This document shows positions 48,006 to 58,747 of a stretch of DNA of 64,000 nucleotides, one piece after another. The DNA is taken from assembly GCA_947579605.1 (NCBI GenBank), contig OX388309.1, forward strand, positions 16,686,713 to 16,750,712, read 5' to 3'. This stretch comes from Athripsodes cinereus (lineage: Eukaryota > Arthropoda > Insecta > Trichoptera > Leptoceridae). Both the position numbers and the translations under genes were made by a program. Every line of letters starts with the position of its first letter. The first letter of the stretch is position 1. The notes beneath the pieces were generated by a model. It worked only from the letters and a program-made list of their open reading frames with translations, ran no database searches and was not told the DNA's origin.

Positions 48006-48110
48006 TTTATGTTATTGACAAAAAACTGTTAGTTTAGTTATTTTGAAATAATAAGTTTAAAAATGAGTTATTAGTTATAACGGCCAACTCTACCCATCAC
48101 TAACTGACAT

Positions 48111-48239
48111 ACACTTTGACGTGATAGGGGGGTTAAAATATCTATTATCTTGCGTTTTTGGTTTCATTAAGCTGGCAAATGTTTTTTGAAACGTAATTCG
48201 TTATTATTGCTCTCTTTACGGAGCTGTGAATTACCAAAA
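48111..48239 (+). promoter_or_regulatory. PAF1 5' flank left after the transposon insertion
   Basis: Only 129 bp separate the target duplication of the composite (ending 48110) from the PAF1 ATG at 48240. It contains TTGACGTGAT (CRE-like, 48117-48126) and a pyrimidine stretch TTGCTCTCTTT (about 48207-48217) that could hold the start site. The ATG context ACCAAAAATGCC is good, with A at -3. The core promoter must lie here or inside the transposon; inference. Confidence 0.4.
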
Positions 48240-51200
48240 ATGCCTCCCACGATTCAAAATAACAATGCTGATAGAGATAAAAGGCCGCAGAGAGAGGGTG
48301 AGAGGAGGTATGTTCTTATAATTGATTTTACGTGTAATCTTAATCTGAATTTTAGAGAAAAGTTAATTCCATTGCTGAATCCCTTATAAAACTTTATCAA
48401 GATGTAGTTCGGAGCTGTGGACATTTGTGATTTCGGATATCTGAAAAATCTAAATATTATTCACAACCATGTTTCCAAAGCTCTTCAGAATAGCGATTAT
48501 TTATTAAGTGCATGATTTCTGAAAATTGTAATGTGGTTTGTTATCTTAACCATATCGTCAATTTCTATTTCAAAATATGGAAGAATTCATAAATTTAGAG
48601 CTGTATTTGTATTGTGCAGAAGATGTAGACATCAAATCTCGGCTAGATATCATAATTATATGGACAGAAAAAGCTAAGATGATTTTTAAATTAAAAAATC
48701 AACTAATATTGATATTGTGAGGGCTACTGGGATACATAAATATCAAACTAAACGGAGAAAACATATCGACATGGAATATCCAAGAACGAATAGAGCAAGA
48801 TTTGGTTGTGTGTACACTGCTGTACTGATATATAATTCACTCCCAGAAGTAATTAAGTCCACAGTGAGCCTTAATTTCTTTAAAAGGAAATTGAAGAAGT
48901 TTGTGATTAGTAAGCGATGAAATTTAATTAAAATAACTGATAAAGTGGTCAAATAGAGAACCTATACCAAATTAGGACACTGTTGCTTGACCCCTTATAC
49001 CAGGAGAAATTCTGATTGGGGCAATTATGGTTTATTATTATGTGGTAGTTGATTGTTTAAATTTTTGCCTAATATTACTATTGTGTTGTTAAATAAGTAA
49101 ATAAAAATAGAGAGAGGTAGAAATTTTTGTGGTGCAAATATTTGTGTTTTGCATATTTCACATCATATATAGGTACATATTTTCATGCCACATAGCACTG
49201 CTGTCAATTGGTAAAATTTATAGTTAAGTATTGTTGACACAAATAAAATATTTATTTTCAGATCGGAATTAGTATGCCGTGTGAAATATTGTAACACTCT
49301 CCCTGATATTCCATTTGATCTGAAATTCATCAACTATCCATTTGAATCAACAAGATTCATACAATACAATCCAACAAGTTTAGAGAGGAACTATAAATAT
49401 GAAGTGCTAACGGAACATGATTTAGGTGTGCACATTGACCTAATAAATCGTGATGTGTACCAAAGTGATGGATATGCTCACTTGGATCCAGCTGATGAGA
49501 AGCTATTGGAAGAAGATGTTCATGCTCCACAAGATTCAAAGAGATCTAGACATCATGCAAAGACAGTTTCATGGCTGAGACGATCTGAGTATATCTCAAC
49601 TGAACAGACTCGCTTCCAACCTCAACATATGGAAAAGGTGCATAGTTTTGTTTATTTACTTAACAGTCCTAATGGATGTGTTGCAGGTCTCCGCTGAATT
49701 TTTTGAGATTATAGTCCTGCACTATGTCTCTGTACATCTCCACATTCACAATCAGAGCTATTCTTTGTTACTCATCTCCAAAGCATTTAGTTACAGCATC
49801 CATGTTCTATCCTTTACTCTATTTTACTACTACTAACCTATATTTTACCCTCACGCCGTGTCCCAGAGAGAATGGAACGCCAAACAGATCTATCTTTACA
49901 CACTTTCTTCGTTTCCTCCACATTCATACAGTTTCTCATACATGCACGTCGGTTTCTTTTACTCAACACGCAGCCGTTTGAGAATTTGATCCACGTGATC
50001 AAGCCACGTGGTTCTCGGACACCCGCGTTTCCTCACACCCTTTCTTTCAAACAAGTATATCCTCCTTGTCATTCTTACCTCGTTCATTTGTTCAATATGT
50101 CCAAACCACCTTAGTTTATTCATGCGTATTCTGTCCACAACACTCTTCTAGCATCCGCTCATTCTTCTAATCTCTATTTTGCTGTACCCAAACCCTTCTT
50201 GATTAATCAAAATCAAGTACTTGGATTGCGGGGCCCACTATCAGGTGTTTGTTTGTAGTATCTCTCCTTCCAATGTTTTGTCACGTTAAGTTCATTGGAA
50301 TAGACCGTCCATATAGGTTTTCGGGATTTGAGTCTTTCATGAAAGGTGGGTGAAATACATCTTTGTAGGCTGGCAGTTGATTTTTTTTTTATTGCTGTGG
50401 CAATTGAGTTTTGTTTCATAATTGTGTACATTGTGTTTGTAGAAAGTTATTTACATATATGTGATATTGACGGAGGATATATTTGTATTGTTTGTCCATT
50501 TTGTATTTCTAACATTGTGTTGTTATTTTAATTTATTCCGTGGAGCACCTGGCAAAGAATTGGTGTCCCTCTCTTTTCTGTAAGTTTTCGAATGTCCTGT
50601 AAAAGGCAGATATTCGAAAAAATAAAAACATTTACATCTTAAATCCAGCGAGGAAGTTTATGACCTACTGAATGTCTTAATTTTTTGTTGACATGGAGAG
50701 AAGAGCTTATATGGTTTATCACATGTAGCTGGTTTGTTGGTTACCTCACTTGTGAAATATGCCATGCTGATGATTTATTAGTTGTTAATTTATTTATCAT
50801 ATCAGCATTTTTATATTGTTGTTATTATTAATGTAGGTGGAGGCAAAAGTTGGTTACAATGTCAAAAAGAGTCTTGGAGAAGAGACAATGTATATGGACA
50901 GGGATAGTCAAATGACTGCTATAGAAAAGACATTTGAAGATGCTAGGAAACCTATTGATAAGCATTATAGTAAACCGGGTGTGGTTCCTGTTGAAGTGAT
51001 GTCATTATTTCCCGATTTTGATACATGGAAGTACCCTTGTGCTCAAGTTATATTTGATTCAGATCCAGCACCACAAGACAAAACTATCTCTGCACAAATA
51101 GAACAGATGTCACAAGCAATGATAAGGTTAGTCTTTATATATAACTAGTGTACCAGGTAACATCGTCCCGAAGTTAAATCTTGAAGTTGGACACCCCAGA

Positions 51201-54200
51201 CGCCCATATTTCACTAAAAAAACTACTGAAAACCTCTTCCCATTGAAAAATCTTGAAGTTTGACATCCCACATGACCATATTTCAATTAAAAAAATGGGT
51301 AGGTACCTACGTGGATATAAATACTATAAACCTTCTCCTAATGTAAAATTTTGAGGTTTGACACCGTACATGCCTATATTCAAATTAAAAAAAATAGGTT
51401 GGTACCTATGTGGATAAAAGTATTAAAAATTTCTTCCCATTGTAAATTTTGAAGTTCGACACCGCACACGCCTATATTTAAATTTAAAAAAAATAGATAG
51501 GTACCTACGTGGATAAAACTACTGAAAATCTCTTCCCACTGTAAAATCTTGAAGTTTGATATCCCACACGGCCATATTTCAATAAAAAAAATGGATAGGA
51601 ACCTACGTGGATATAATTACGAAAAACCTCTTCCCATTGAAATACCTTGAAGTTTGACACCTACATGTCTATATTTCATTAAAAAAAATAGGTAGGTACC
51701 TACGTAGATAAAAGTACTGAAAACCTCTTCCTACTGTAAAATCTTGAAGTTTGATATCCCACACGGCCATATTTCAATAAAAAAAATGGATAGGAACCTA
51801 CGTGGATATAATTACGAAAAACCTCTTCCCATTGAAATACCTTGAAGTTTGACACCTACACGTCTATATTTCATTAAAAAAAAATAGATAGGTACCTATG
51901 CGGAATACAGTACTAAAAAAAGTAACGAAAGAATTAATGCTACCTAGGTACTCCCTTCCTGTGTTCCCAAAAGGCTTAGTAGGAAAAGATCGCGCCTTTG
52001 CGATAAACTCGCCCTCTATAAATTATACTATACTATACTATACCCTCACGCCATGTCCCAAGTGGGGTAGGCAGAGAGAACGGAACGCCAAACAGATCTA
52101 TCTTTACACACTTCCTTCGCTTCCTCCACATTCATACAGTTCCTCATACACGCACGTCGGTTTCTCTTACTCAACACGCAGCCGTCCTTTAGAATTTGAT
52201 CCACGTGATCAAGCCACGTGGCTCTCGGACGCCCGCGTTTCCTCACACCCTTTCTTTCAGATAAGTATAAATTGATTGTATTTAATTCGAATGTAGGTAT
52301 ACCTTTTATGTAATTGTTAATTTATGTAATCAATGTACAGTAAAGAATGAATAAATAAATAAAAAACCATAATGAATGAATAAACATTCTTCAATATTCT
52401 AGAGCATTGCCTACTTTCAATTGATATACCTTCATCGGATTTTTTTTAAAAGACATAAAAATATTAAGTCAAAATAAATATCTATTTATATATATACTCG
52501 TTGATTTAGAAAAATCTTGTACCTACCTATGTACTTATTGGAAAACTCATTCCTACAATATTGTCTATTGATTTCATGATTCCATTTTCACATTTATTTT
52601 TCTTTGCTTTTTTTTCTCATGTGTCATATTTCTATGTTCTATGAAATCGAATGAAAATATACCGAAATTTATGCAATCCTAATTTACACAAATTAGTAGT
52701 TTTTATGATTTGCAAGCATGATGTTTTATAACCAAAATAATCTCCGAGCTTTTAGTTTCAGTTTTGTAGTATTTTCTATCACTCCCATTTTGAAATTAAT
52801 TCAATATAATGAAAATGTTTTGTCAACAATATCTGCAATTTTTAAGTCAAATTTTCATACTCAGTAAAATTCATTAAAATGGTGATATCTTTGTCAATAA
52901 ATAAGATGTTTGAAATATTTTTGGCCTGGAGTCTGTGATTATGTATAGAGTTTATTATTCAACATGCCTTTCCTAAATTAGGGACATTGTTGATGATATG
53001 TACGGGCTCAAATATTTGTGCCGATTCCCACAAATACTAAGAAATAATAAAGGACTACCAATTTTTTGAAGTCTGAGGCTTAAACATTTCAAAATAAGTC
53101 AAGCTTTTCTTCTTTCCACACAAAGCATGAAGGGAATATTAAAATAGAACAATACATACCTTTTCCTTTTTCATAATTTAGATACTTTGCAAAAATATAA
53201 ATCATGTTATCATTTACCAGAAGGTAATCGTTGCAAAAAAATAATGGATACTCAGCTATTTTTACTTAATTTCCTATTCAACTACATATTTTATAAAACA
53301 TATCGTAGGAAAAGAAAAAGTTTTATTATGTTAATTCATTTATTGCATCAAAAATTCATAAAACAACTGCTCGATCAACCTTCAAGATTTTCCTGGGAAC
53401 GAAGAGAAGAGAATACAGTCTTTTCCGTTCAGATTCTTTGCAACGATTGTGTCACTTCTTCCCACGACATTCCTAAAGCCATAATGTCGTTGTCATTAAT
53501 TTATTTTCAATTTAATTTATAATTTCTTGATCATTAATTCCATCATCATTGTGAAAAGGGGCATTCAGTCGCAATCCTTTCGGATGACCGTTTTGGTGTT
53601 TCTGCAAAAAAATATAATGTTAACTCTTTAGTAACAAAAATGTAAAGCAGATTTAATAGATTTTATTTAGATAGAAAACGTAAATTAATTCTCACCTGAT
53701 GTTGAATTAAATATTGAACGTACTTTTTGACACATCGTTCATTGATCGCCATTTTGGAATGTTTTAATGACACAAATAATTGCCAGATGAATAACATATT
53801 GTTTTTGGCTTTTCAATTAGCATGTGCTTAATATTTTTAAATTGGATTATTTACGCAAAAAATATTTTAAATGTTTTTATTTGCACGAAACTAAAAATAT
53901 TTTAAATGTTTTTTTTGCATGAACTTAAAAAAATTCTGATTGTGCTTATTTTTTACAAATTAATCATAAATATTTATAGTACTTTTCATAATTAATTTTA
54001 ATATGGCAATCTCTTATGGCACACAATTTTGGCGGTAAAGAACATTTTCGCACTCTTTCAAACTCACGCAAAAAACGTATTTTTTATCTCTTTCACATTT
54101 TTTGCATCCACTCTTTTTTGTCGTTTTTCTTGCTTCTAAAAAACAAAGTACGGCATTTAGTGAGTTAATGTTTCAAATAGGTAGCTCATCTTGTAATGGT

Positions 54201-57200
54201 CAGGTCAATGGAACGCAAATTTCTTGAAATGGGAGAGTATAGCCCGGTGAAAGTTTAGTACGTAAATTTGAAAATCAGATTTATAAGATAAGATAATATT
54301 AGGAAGTAATTATATAAATAATTATATAAATACAGTGGAAACTCTCATAGCGAGCACCTCCCTTAACGAGTAATTCGCATAAAGAGCAAAAAAAATGTGA
54401 AAAAGTTGCTCCATCAAGGAGCGATATTTCATATAAAGAGTTACAGAGAAAGGGTAAGTCCCTTTTTCATGACATTCACATGTGACCTTGGATTTCTGCG
54501 CCAGTACATCAGTCTGTGTTTAGCACTCGTTGGTTGTTATTTTCCGTTAGCGTGATGATTAATTATTTGTCACAAATTCATATTTTTGTTTGTTTTTTTT
54601 TCAAATCTAAATTGTATTACAAGTTGTTACACTCCTTTATAAGTAATTTTATTTGAATAAAATAAAATAAAAATTCATTGAGTATTCTTACAGCATGGAA
54701 CACATTAATAATAATAAATAATAAAAAACTTTATTGCTCAAAAAAACAACATATGAAAATATTCAATTTAACTATACAAAAAAAAATTGTGCAATGGGCG
54801 AGTTTATCGCAGAAGCGTATTTTACATTGATTTAGCTGTAGAAAAAAATGTTTGGCTTAACGAATAAGATCTGGGACGAATTAAACTCATTATGAGAGGT
54901 TCCACTGTATGTCTAAGATTTGTGTCTATATGTGAAAAGAGGCATTGAAATATTTCTTGTCAACATGTATATAAACTTGGATGGAGTTCGTCGATAGCCT
55001 GGAGGTAGAATCTCGGCCTTGTGCACATGAGGTCCGTGGTTCGATCCCAGATGCCGGTAAACTTCCCTTTCACGAGCACAAGCTTTTAGCTTACTGTGAA
55101 AGGTGTATAAGGTTGTATTTGGGTTTATAACAAAAACCCAGATATATCTTTTTTTTTTAAAAAAACTTTGTAGTGATTTAATGAATGCATTTGACAATGT
55201 GTTAATTTTATAGAGGTGTGATGGATGAAAGTGGTGAACAGTTTGTGGCATACTTCTTGCCCACTGATGAGACATTGGCTCTAAGAAAAAAGGATATTCA
55301 AGATGGTGTGCCATACACAGATGATATGCAATATGAGTACAAAATGGCGAGAGAATATAACTGGAATGTGAAGAGTAAGGCTTCTAAAGGCTATGAAGAA
55401 AATTATTTCTTGGTAAGCTTGCTAAAATTCTTTATCAAACTTTATTTTCTGTGTCCCATAACATAATATAGTATAAACTGAAAACATGTGGCATGTTACT
55501 CAGGTAATTCGCAATGGAGCTGCTTATTATAATGAGTTAGAGACTCGGGTGAGGCTGAGCAAAAGAAGGCAAAGGGCGGGTGTTGCTGGTGCTGGAGGTC
55601 CAGGAGGTACAAGATTAGTGGTCAGGCACAGACCATTGGCACTCAATGAACACCGTATGCAAAGGCTTAGAGATAAACAGCTAGAACCCCCTCAAGAGGT
55701 AAATACAAAAATCTAATAAAAAAAGCTTCAAATTACTTTGTGTTTTACTTCAGATAATAATAAAATAATATTTTGTCACTATACAATTTCAGGAAGATGA
55801 AGATGAAGGTGATCAGGAGGAGGAGGATGATGAGCCAATGGACACAGTGGAAGAGCAGAGGTAGGAGTACTAGCTATATATTATTTGTTTGTTGGGTGAA
55901 TACAGTGTTATTATAACAGATTAAAATACTTCTTCATATAATATCGACTGTGATCAGGACAAAGGGTTTAAACCACATCGCTAAAATTTTATAGGAGAAG
56001 CAAAAAACTGTGGGATAAAGAAAATGACAAAAATTATTGCCATTATTATTTTACCATCTTATTGTAATGTAGTTCTTTTATTATGTCATAAAAATTGAAG
56101 AGAAAGTATTCAGGAACTATCAAGTTATAAGCAAAAAAAAACATAAAACAACTTTTGCCAAAATTGTTGTTTGATGCCTTTGTCCTGAGCACAGTCGAAT
56201 GTTACACTTACACATAAAGCATTACAAAGTAAAAACAAAATTTGTATTTAGACCAAATTAAAATAAAATTCTAAAACGAAATATAAGAAACAGTAAGTAG
56301 ATATATGTCTTATTATAAAATAAACAAAACATATATGTATCTATAGTCATCTGAGAGTAATACAATATGTATACAGGCCTACTGACTCCACATTATGCAT
56401 AGGTATGTGTTTTTTTTTTTTTTTAAATATATATCTGGGTTTTTGTTATAAACCCAAATACAACCTTATACACCTTTCACAGTAAGCTACTAAAAGCTTG
56501 TGTCGTGAAAGGGGAGTTTGCCGGCACCTGGAATCGAACCACGGACCCCATGTTTACATGGCCGAGACTCTACCTCCAGGCTACCGACGAACTCTATGTA
56601 CACACATTATCAATGATAATAATAATAAAAATCTTTTGTGTTATGTGAATATTATGTGAATTTTTATTTTCTAGGAATACTCCATCACCACAGAGATCCA
56701 AGAGTGGATCAAGAGCTAGTTCCAGATCCAGATCAAAATCTGGTTCTCAATCCAGGCAAAATTCTAAATCTCCATCAAGATCCAAGTCTCGGTCAAGATC
56801 CAGATCAAAATCTGTATCCAGATCCCAATCACGATCGAGATCTCGTTCCAGGTCCAAGTCAGGTTCCAGATCCCGCTCAGGCTCCAGATCAAGATCCCGA
56901 TCCCATTCAAGATCGGCTTCAAGATCTTCCAGATCAAAATCAAGATCACCTTCAAGGTCCAGGTCTCTATCAGGTTCAAAATCTAGATCTAGATCAGGTT
57001 CAAGGTCTCGATCTGGGTCAAAATCGCCAGCTGCATCTAATGCTAGTTCAAGGAAATCTCGATCTTTGTCACGCAGTGGATCCGAGAAATCTAGAAGCAG
57101 ATCCAAATCTGGGAGTGGATCACCACAAGTAAGTTGATTTCTGAATTATGTATTGAGTTGATTGGAATAGATACTGTGCAGATATATACTTATATAACAA

Positions 57201-57258
57201 ATATTACTTTCAGAATTCCAGTCATTCTGCTTCTTCAGCTGGTGAAGATTCAGATTAA
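48240..57258 (+). CDS. Paf1: RNA polymerase II-associated factor 1, Paf1 complex subunit (564 aa)
   Basis: PAF1 is a core subunit of the Paf1 complex, which travels with RNA polymerase II and supports elongation, H2B ubiquitylation and H3K4/K36 methylation. Eight GT-AG exons keep one frame: 48240-48307, 49262-49637, 50837-51126, 55214-55412, 55504-55698, 55793-55860, 56675-57128, 57214-57258. The order matches the family: [87 protein letters not shown]. Residues about 377-399 are acidic; about 405-550 are an Arg-Ser-rich tail. Human PAF1 (531 aa) has mainly an acidic Ser-rich tail. Fly name: antimeros. Confidence 0.96.
48550..49110 (+). mobile_element. LINE 3' fragment in PAF1 intron 1
   Basis: The plus strand ends a reverse-transcriptase-like protein: [16 protein letters not shown] and [10 protein letters not shown], stop at 48918-48920. 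A UTR with a short AATA-type tail follows at about 49090-49107. The 5' limit is uncertain. Confidence 0.65.
49845..50150 (-). mobile_element. LINE 3' fragment in PAF1 intron 2
   Basis: The minus strand encodes the end of a non-LTR protein (R-W-F-G-H-type block, then K-G-V-R-K-R-G and [10 protein letters not shown]). A second copy of the same 3' end is at 52024-52265 and a scrap at 6882-6945. Frameshifts are present. Confidence 0.75.
50151..50836 (+). other. PAF1 intron 2, remainder
   Basis: No gene. Contains a diverged copy of the dispersed repeat at 11383-11500 (about 50660-50765). The rest is unclassified AT-rich sequence ending in the acceptor at 50835-50836. Confidence 0.45.
51185..51905. 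repeat. Tandem repeat in PAF1 intron 3, unit about 97 bp with a two-unit higher order
   Basis: About seven copies of a unit with 'cttgaagtttgacacc', 'catatttcaataaaaaaaat', 'ggtaggtacctacgtggata' and 'aaaacctcttcccattg'. The last four units form two nearly identical pairs (about 51533-51726 and 51727-51905), so the array also expanded in steps of about 194 bp. Confidence 0.85.
51945..52365 (+). mobile_element. LINE 3' tail interrupted by another LINE 3' end
   Basis: The plus strand has the tail of the 45.6/61.2-kb LINE family ('gatcgcgcctttgcgataaa' at about 51988, resuming at 52266 with 'attgattgtattt' and an AATA tail). It is split by a 242-bp minus-strand LINE 3' fragment (52024-52265; TACTA-type tail plus [12 protein letters not shown]). 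The insertion is bounded by a perfect 8-bp duplication TATAAATT at 52016-52023 and 52266-52273. Confidence 0.85.
52366..53511 (+). other. PAF1 intron 3, unclassified AT-rich part
   Basis: No repeat or gene is clear. On the minus strand at about 53490-53430 a short open stretch ([15 protein letters not shown]) lies just past the stop of the small gene at 53512-53752 and may belong to it historically. Confidence 0.4.
53512..53752 (-). CDS. Candidate 48-aa two-exon gene, antisense within PAF1 intron 3
   Basis: Exon 1 runs from the ATG at 53752 to 53696 ([19 protein letters not shown]) and ends CAG followed by a GTGAGA donor. Exon 2 runs from 53601 to 53512 and follows a long pyrimidine tract with AG. 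The joined frame is in phase and continues [17 protein letters not shown] to a TAA. The 94-bp intron, good splice consensus and protein-like composition support a gene or a recent pseudogene. I recognise no family. Open sequence in the same strand just downstream (G-M-S-W-E-E-V-T) hints that a longer protein was truncated. It could also be a transposon gene fragment. Confidence 0.35.
54333..54907. mobile_element. pogo/Tc1-like MITE in PAF1 intron 3
   Basis: Ends CAGTGGAAACTCTCATA and, inverted at the right, CAGTGGAACCTCTCATA, flanked by TA at 54331-54332 and 54908-54909. The termini resemble pogo/Tigger elements. A LINE 3' tail ('gggcgagtttatcgcag', about 54700-54830) sits inside it. No transposase frame. 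Confidence 0.78.
54983..55165 (+). mobile_element. tRNA-derived SINE, copy B
   Basis: Same family as 44110-44292; B-box GGTTCGATCCC at 55038-55048. It lies in PAF1 intron 3 in the sense direction and ends about 49 bp before exon 4. Confidence 0.88.
55944..56198. mobile_element. MITE, copy 2 of the near-identical pair
   Basis: 255 bp in PAF1 intron 6. Same orientation and ends as 19953-20208, with few differences over the full length. Its right flank differs from copy 1, which fixes the right boundary at TCGA. Confidence 0.85.
56411..56594 (-). mobile_element. tRNA-derived SINE, copy C
   Basis: Reverse orientation copy of the family at 44110 and 54983, in PAF1 intron 6. The A-rich tail reads as T-run at 56411-56424. 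It ends 80 bp before exon 7. Confidence 0.88.
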
Positions 57259-57778
57259 CATGATGGACAACATCCACTAAAACATAATATCATATTTACA
57301 TTCTGGGTGTACATAATTATTACAATAGGACTCGAGTGATTTATACATATAATCAACTGACATATTGTCAATCTTCTTACTTTTTTAAGAAAACATTATA
57401 ACAATGGCTTGGAGCACAGATATTGTAAGTGCAGTTTTTACCGGAAATGAGTTATTATACACATGCGAATCTATATCATCTCATGTATGTTCCATAGGAA
57501 TACTATTGCGTAACTTTGTGTCATTGACGAGATATTAACAAAAACTACATGGTAAGTACTAAAATGGGATCTCAAACTTTCTACTTTGATTATCTAAAAA
57601 CTATGAAAACTGCGCTCACAACATCTGTGCTCTAAGCCATCGATAATATGTGTACAACTTGATGTGAATATTCGTTTGATAAAAAATATATCTTTACTTT
57701 CACACCGATTCTCAAGTAGCAGAGAAAACAGAAGGCCACTTTGACTTACCATTACATACTTTTGCTTCCTCTATTTCA
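57259..57778. other. PAF1 3' flank/UTR
   Basis: No gene. Downstream of the TAA at 57256-57258 the sequence is AT-rich. I see no unambiguous AATAAA near the stop; 'ataaaaaa' at about 57679 is the nearest variant. Confidence 0.4.
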
Positions 57779-58020
57779 TTTTCATATAAAATAATGTCTA
57801 AATATACCTATATTCTTTCATAAATATGTAAGCAACCATTTTCATATAAAATAATGTCTAAATATACCTATATTCTTTCATAAATATGTAAGCAACCATT
57901 TTCATATAAAATAATGTCTAAATATACCTATATTCTTTCATAAATATGTAAGCAACCATTTTCATATAAAATAATGTCTAAATATACCTATATTCTTTCA
58001 TAAATATGCAAGCAACCATT
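57779..58020. repeat. Four tandem copies of an exact 60-bp unit
   Basis: The unit starting TTTTCATATAAAATAATGTC is repeated with a 60-bp period. The first three copies are identical; the fourth has one change (ATGTAAGC to ATGCAAGC). It lies about 0.5 kb past PAF1. Confidence 0.95.
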
Positions 58021-58369
58021 TTTATTTGTCATTGAACCTTTAATTCTGGTAAGCTAAAATATTGTCATACAACCGTTATGTCTCAAAATTCCATAAGGCA
58101 ACTGGAAATTCTAATATTTCGAGATACTTCAATGAGTGAAATATTTGAGGAAGGCTCTAGGATGGACAAAAATAACCACAGATTATGTACTAACGATAAA
58201 AAAAACATCTATTTTCATTATTTTCTGTGTGGAATTGAAAGAATGACAAGTAAAAAACTTGTATTTGAAAATTATCGAGTTGGTCTAGGACACTGAGCGT
58301 GAGTATCTTTTAAATTTGTAACGTACATGTATGGTAATTTCATTCCCCATATGGTAGTAAGGGAAAGGA

Positions 58370-58675
58370 AGCATGAAAGAGCGATGCTACAAATAAAACT
58401 CTCTGATCGCATTAGAAACACGGAGATACGTAGAAGTTTGGAAGTTACGGATGTTGTCGAAAGAGTAGCAAGGTTGAAGTGGTCAGGAGCAGGGCATGTT
58501 TCTAGACTTAAAGATCAAAGATGGACAAAAAGGTTAGTGGAGTAGAGGAAGACCTCCAACACGTTGGTCAGACGACATTAGAAGAATCGCTGGTGACTGG
58601 TTGCAGAAAGCCCAGGACAGAAATGTCTGTCAACATATGGGGGAGGCTCATGTTCAGCAGTGGACAGGAATAAGT
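58370..58675 (+). mobile_element. RTE-like LINE C-terminal fragment
   Basis: Plus-strand pieces: K-L-S-D-R-I-R-N-T-E-I-R-R, V-A-R-L-K-W-S-G-A-G-H-V and, after stops, a tail with Q-W-T-G-like coding at about 58660. Frameshifted and dead. Confidence 0.7.
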
Positions 58676-58747
58676 AAGTATGGTAGTAATTACCGCACAA
58701 CGAACATAAAGTAACAATTTAAAATCAAAACTAATATTTATACAAAA

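Larger units (their letters stand above)
41706..48102. mobile_element. 6.4-kb nested hAT-type composite between sud1 and PAF1
   Basis: The outer termini are TAGTGATGGG at 41706 and CCCATCACTA ending at 48102. They are flanked by perfect 8-bp direct repeats ACTGACAT (41698-41705 and 48103-48110), so the whole block behaves as one hAT-type insertion. An inverted copy of the left end (TATCGCCCATCACTA) occurs at 43903-43917 and abuts a TAGAGGTGGG motif. The block may therefore be two adjoining elements, 41706-43917 and 43915-48102, that moved as a unit or a rearranged single element. It contains a SINE, another hAT-type element, a PIF-like MITE and LINE fragments. No transposase frame is present. 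Confidence 0.85.

Noticed and set aside
56638..57132. Asp/Pro/Gln-rich and Asp/Leu-rich long open frames overlapping PAF1 exon 7
   Set aside because: They are other-frame readings of the Arg-Ser repeat codons; the spliced PAF1 frame explains the region.
57779..58020. CRISPR-like array
   Set aside because: The units are contiguous 60-bp copies without distinct spacers, in insect nuclear DNA.
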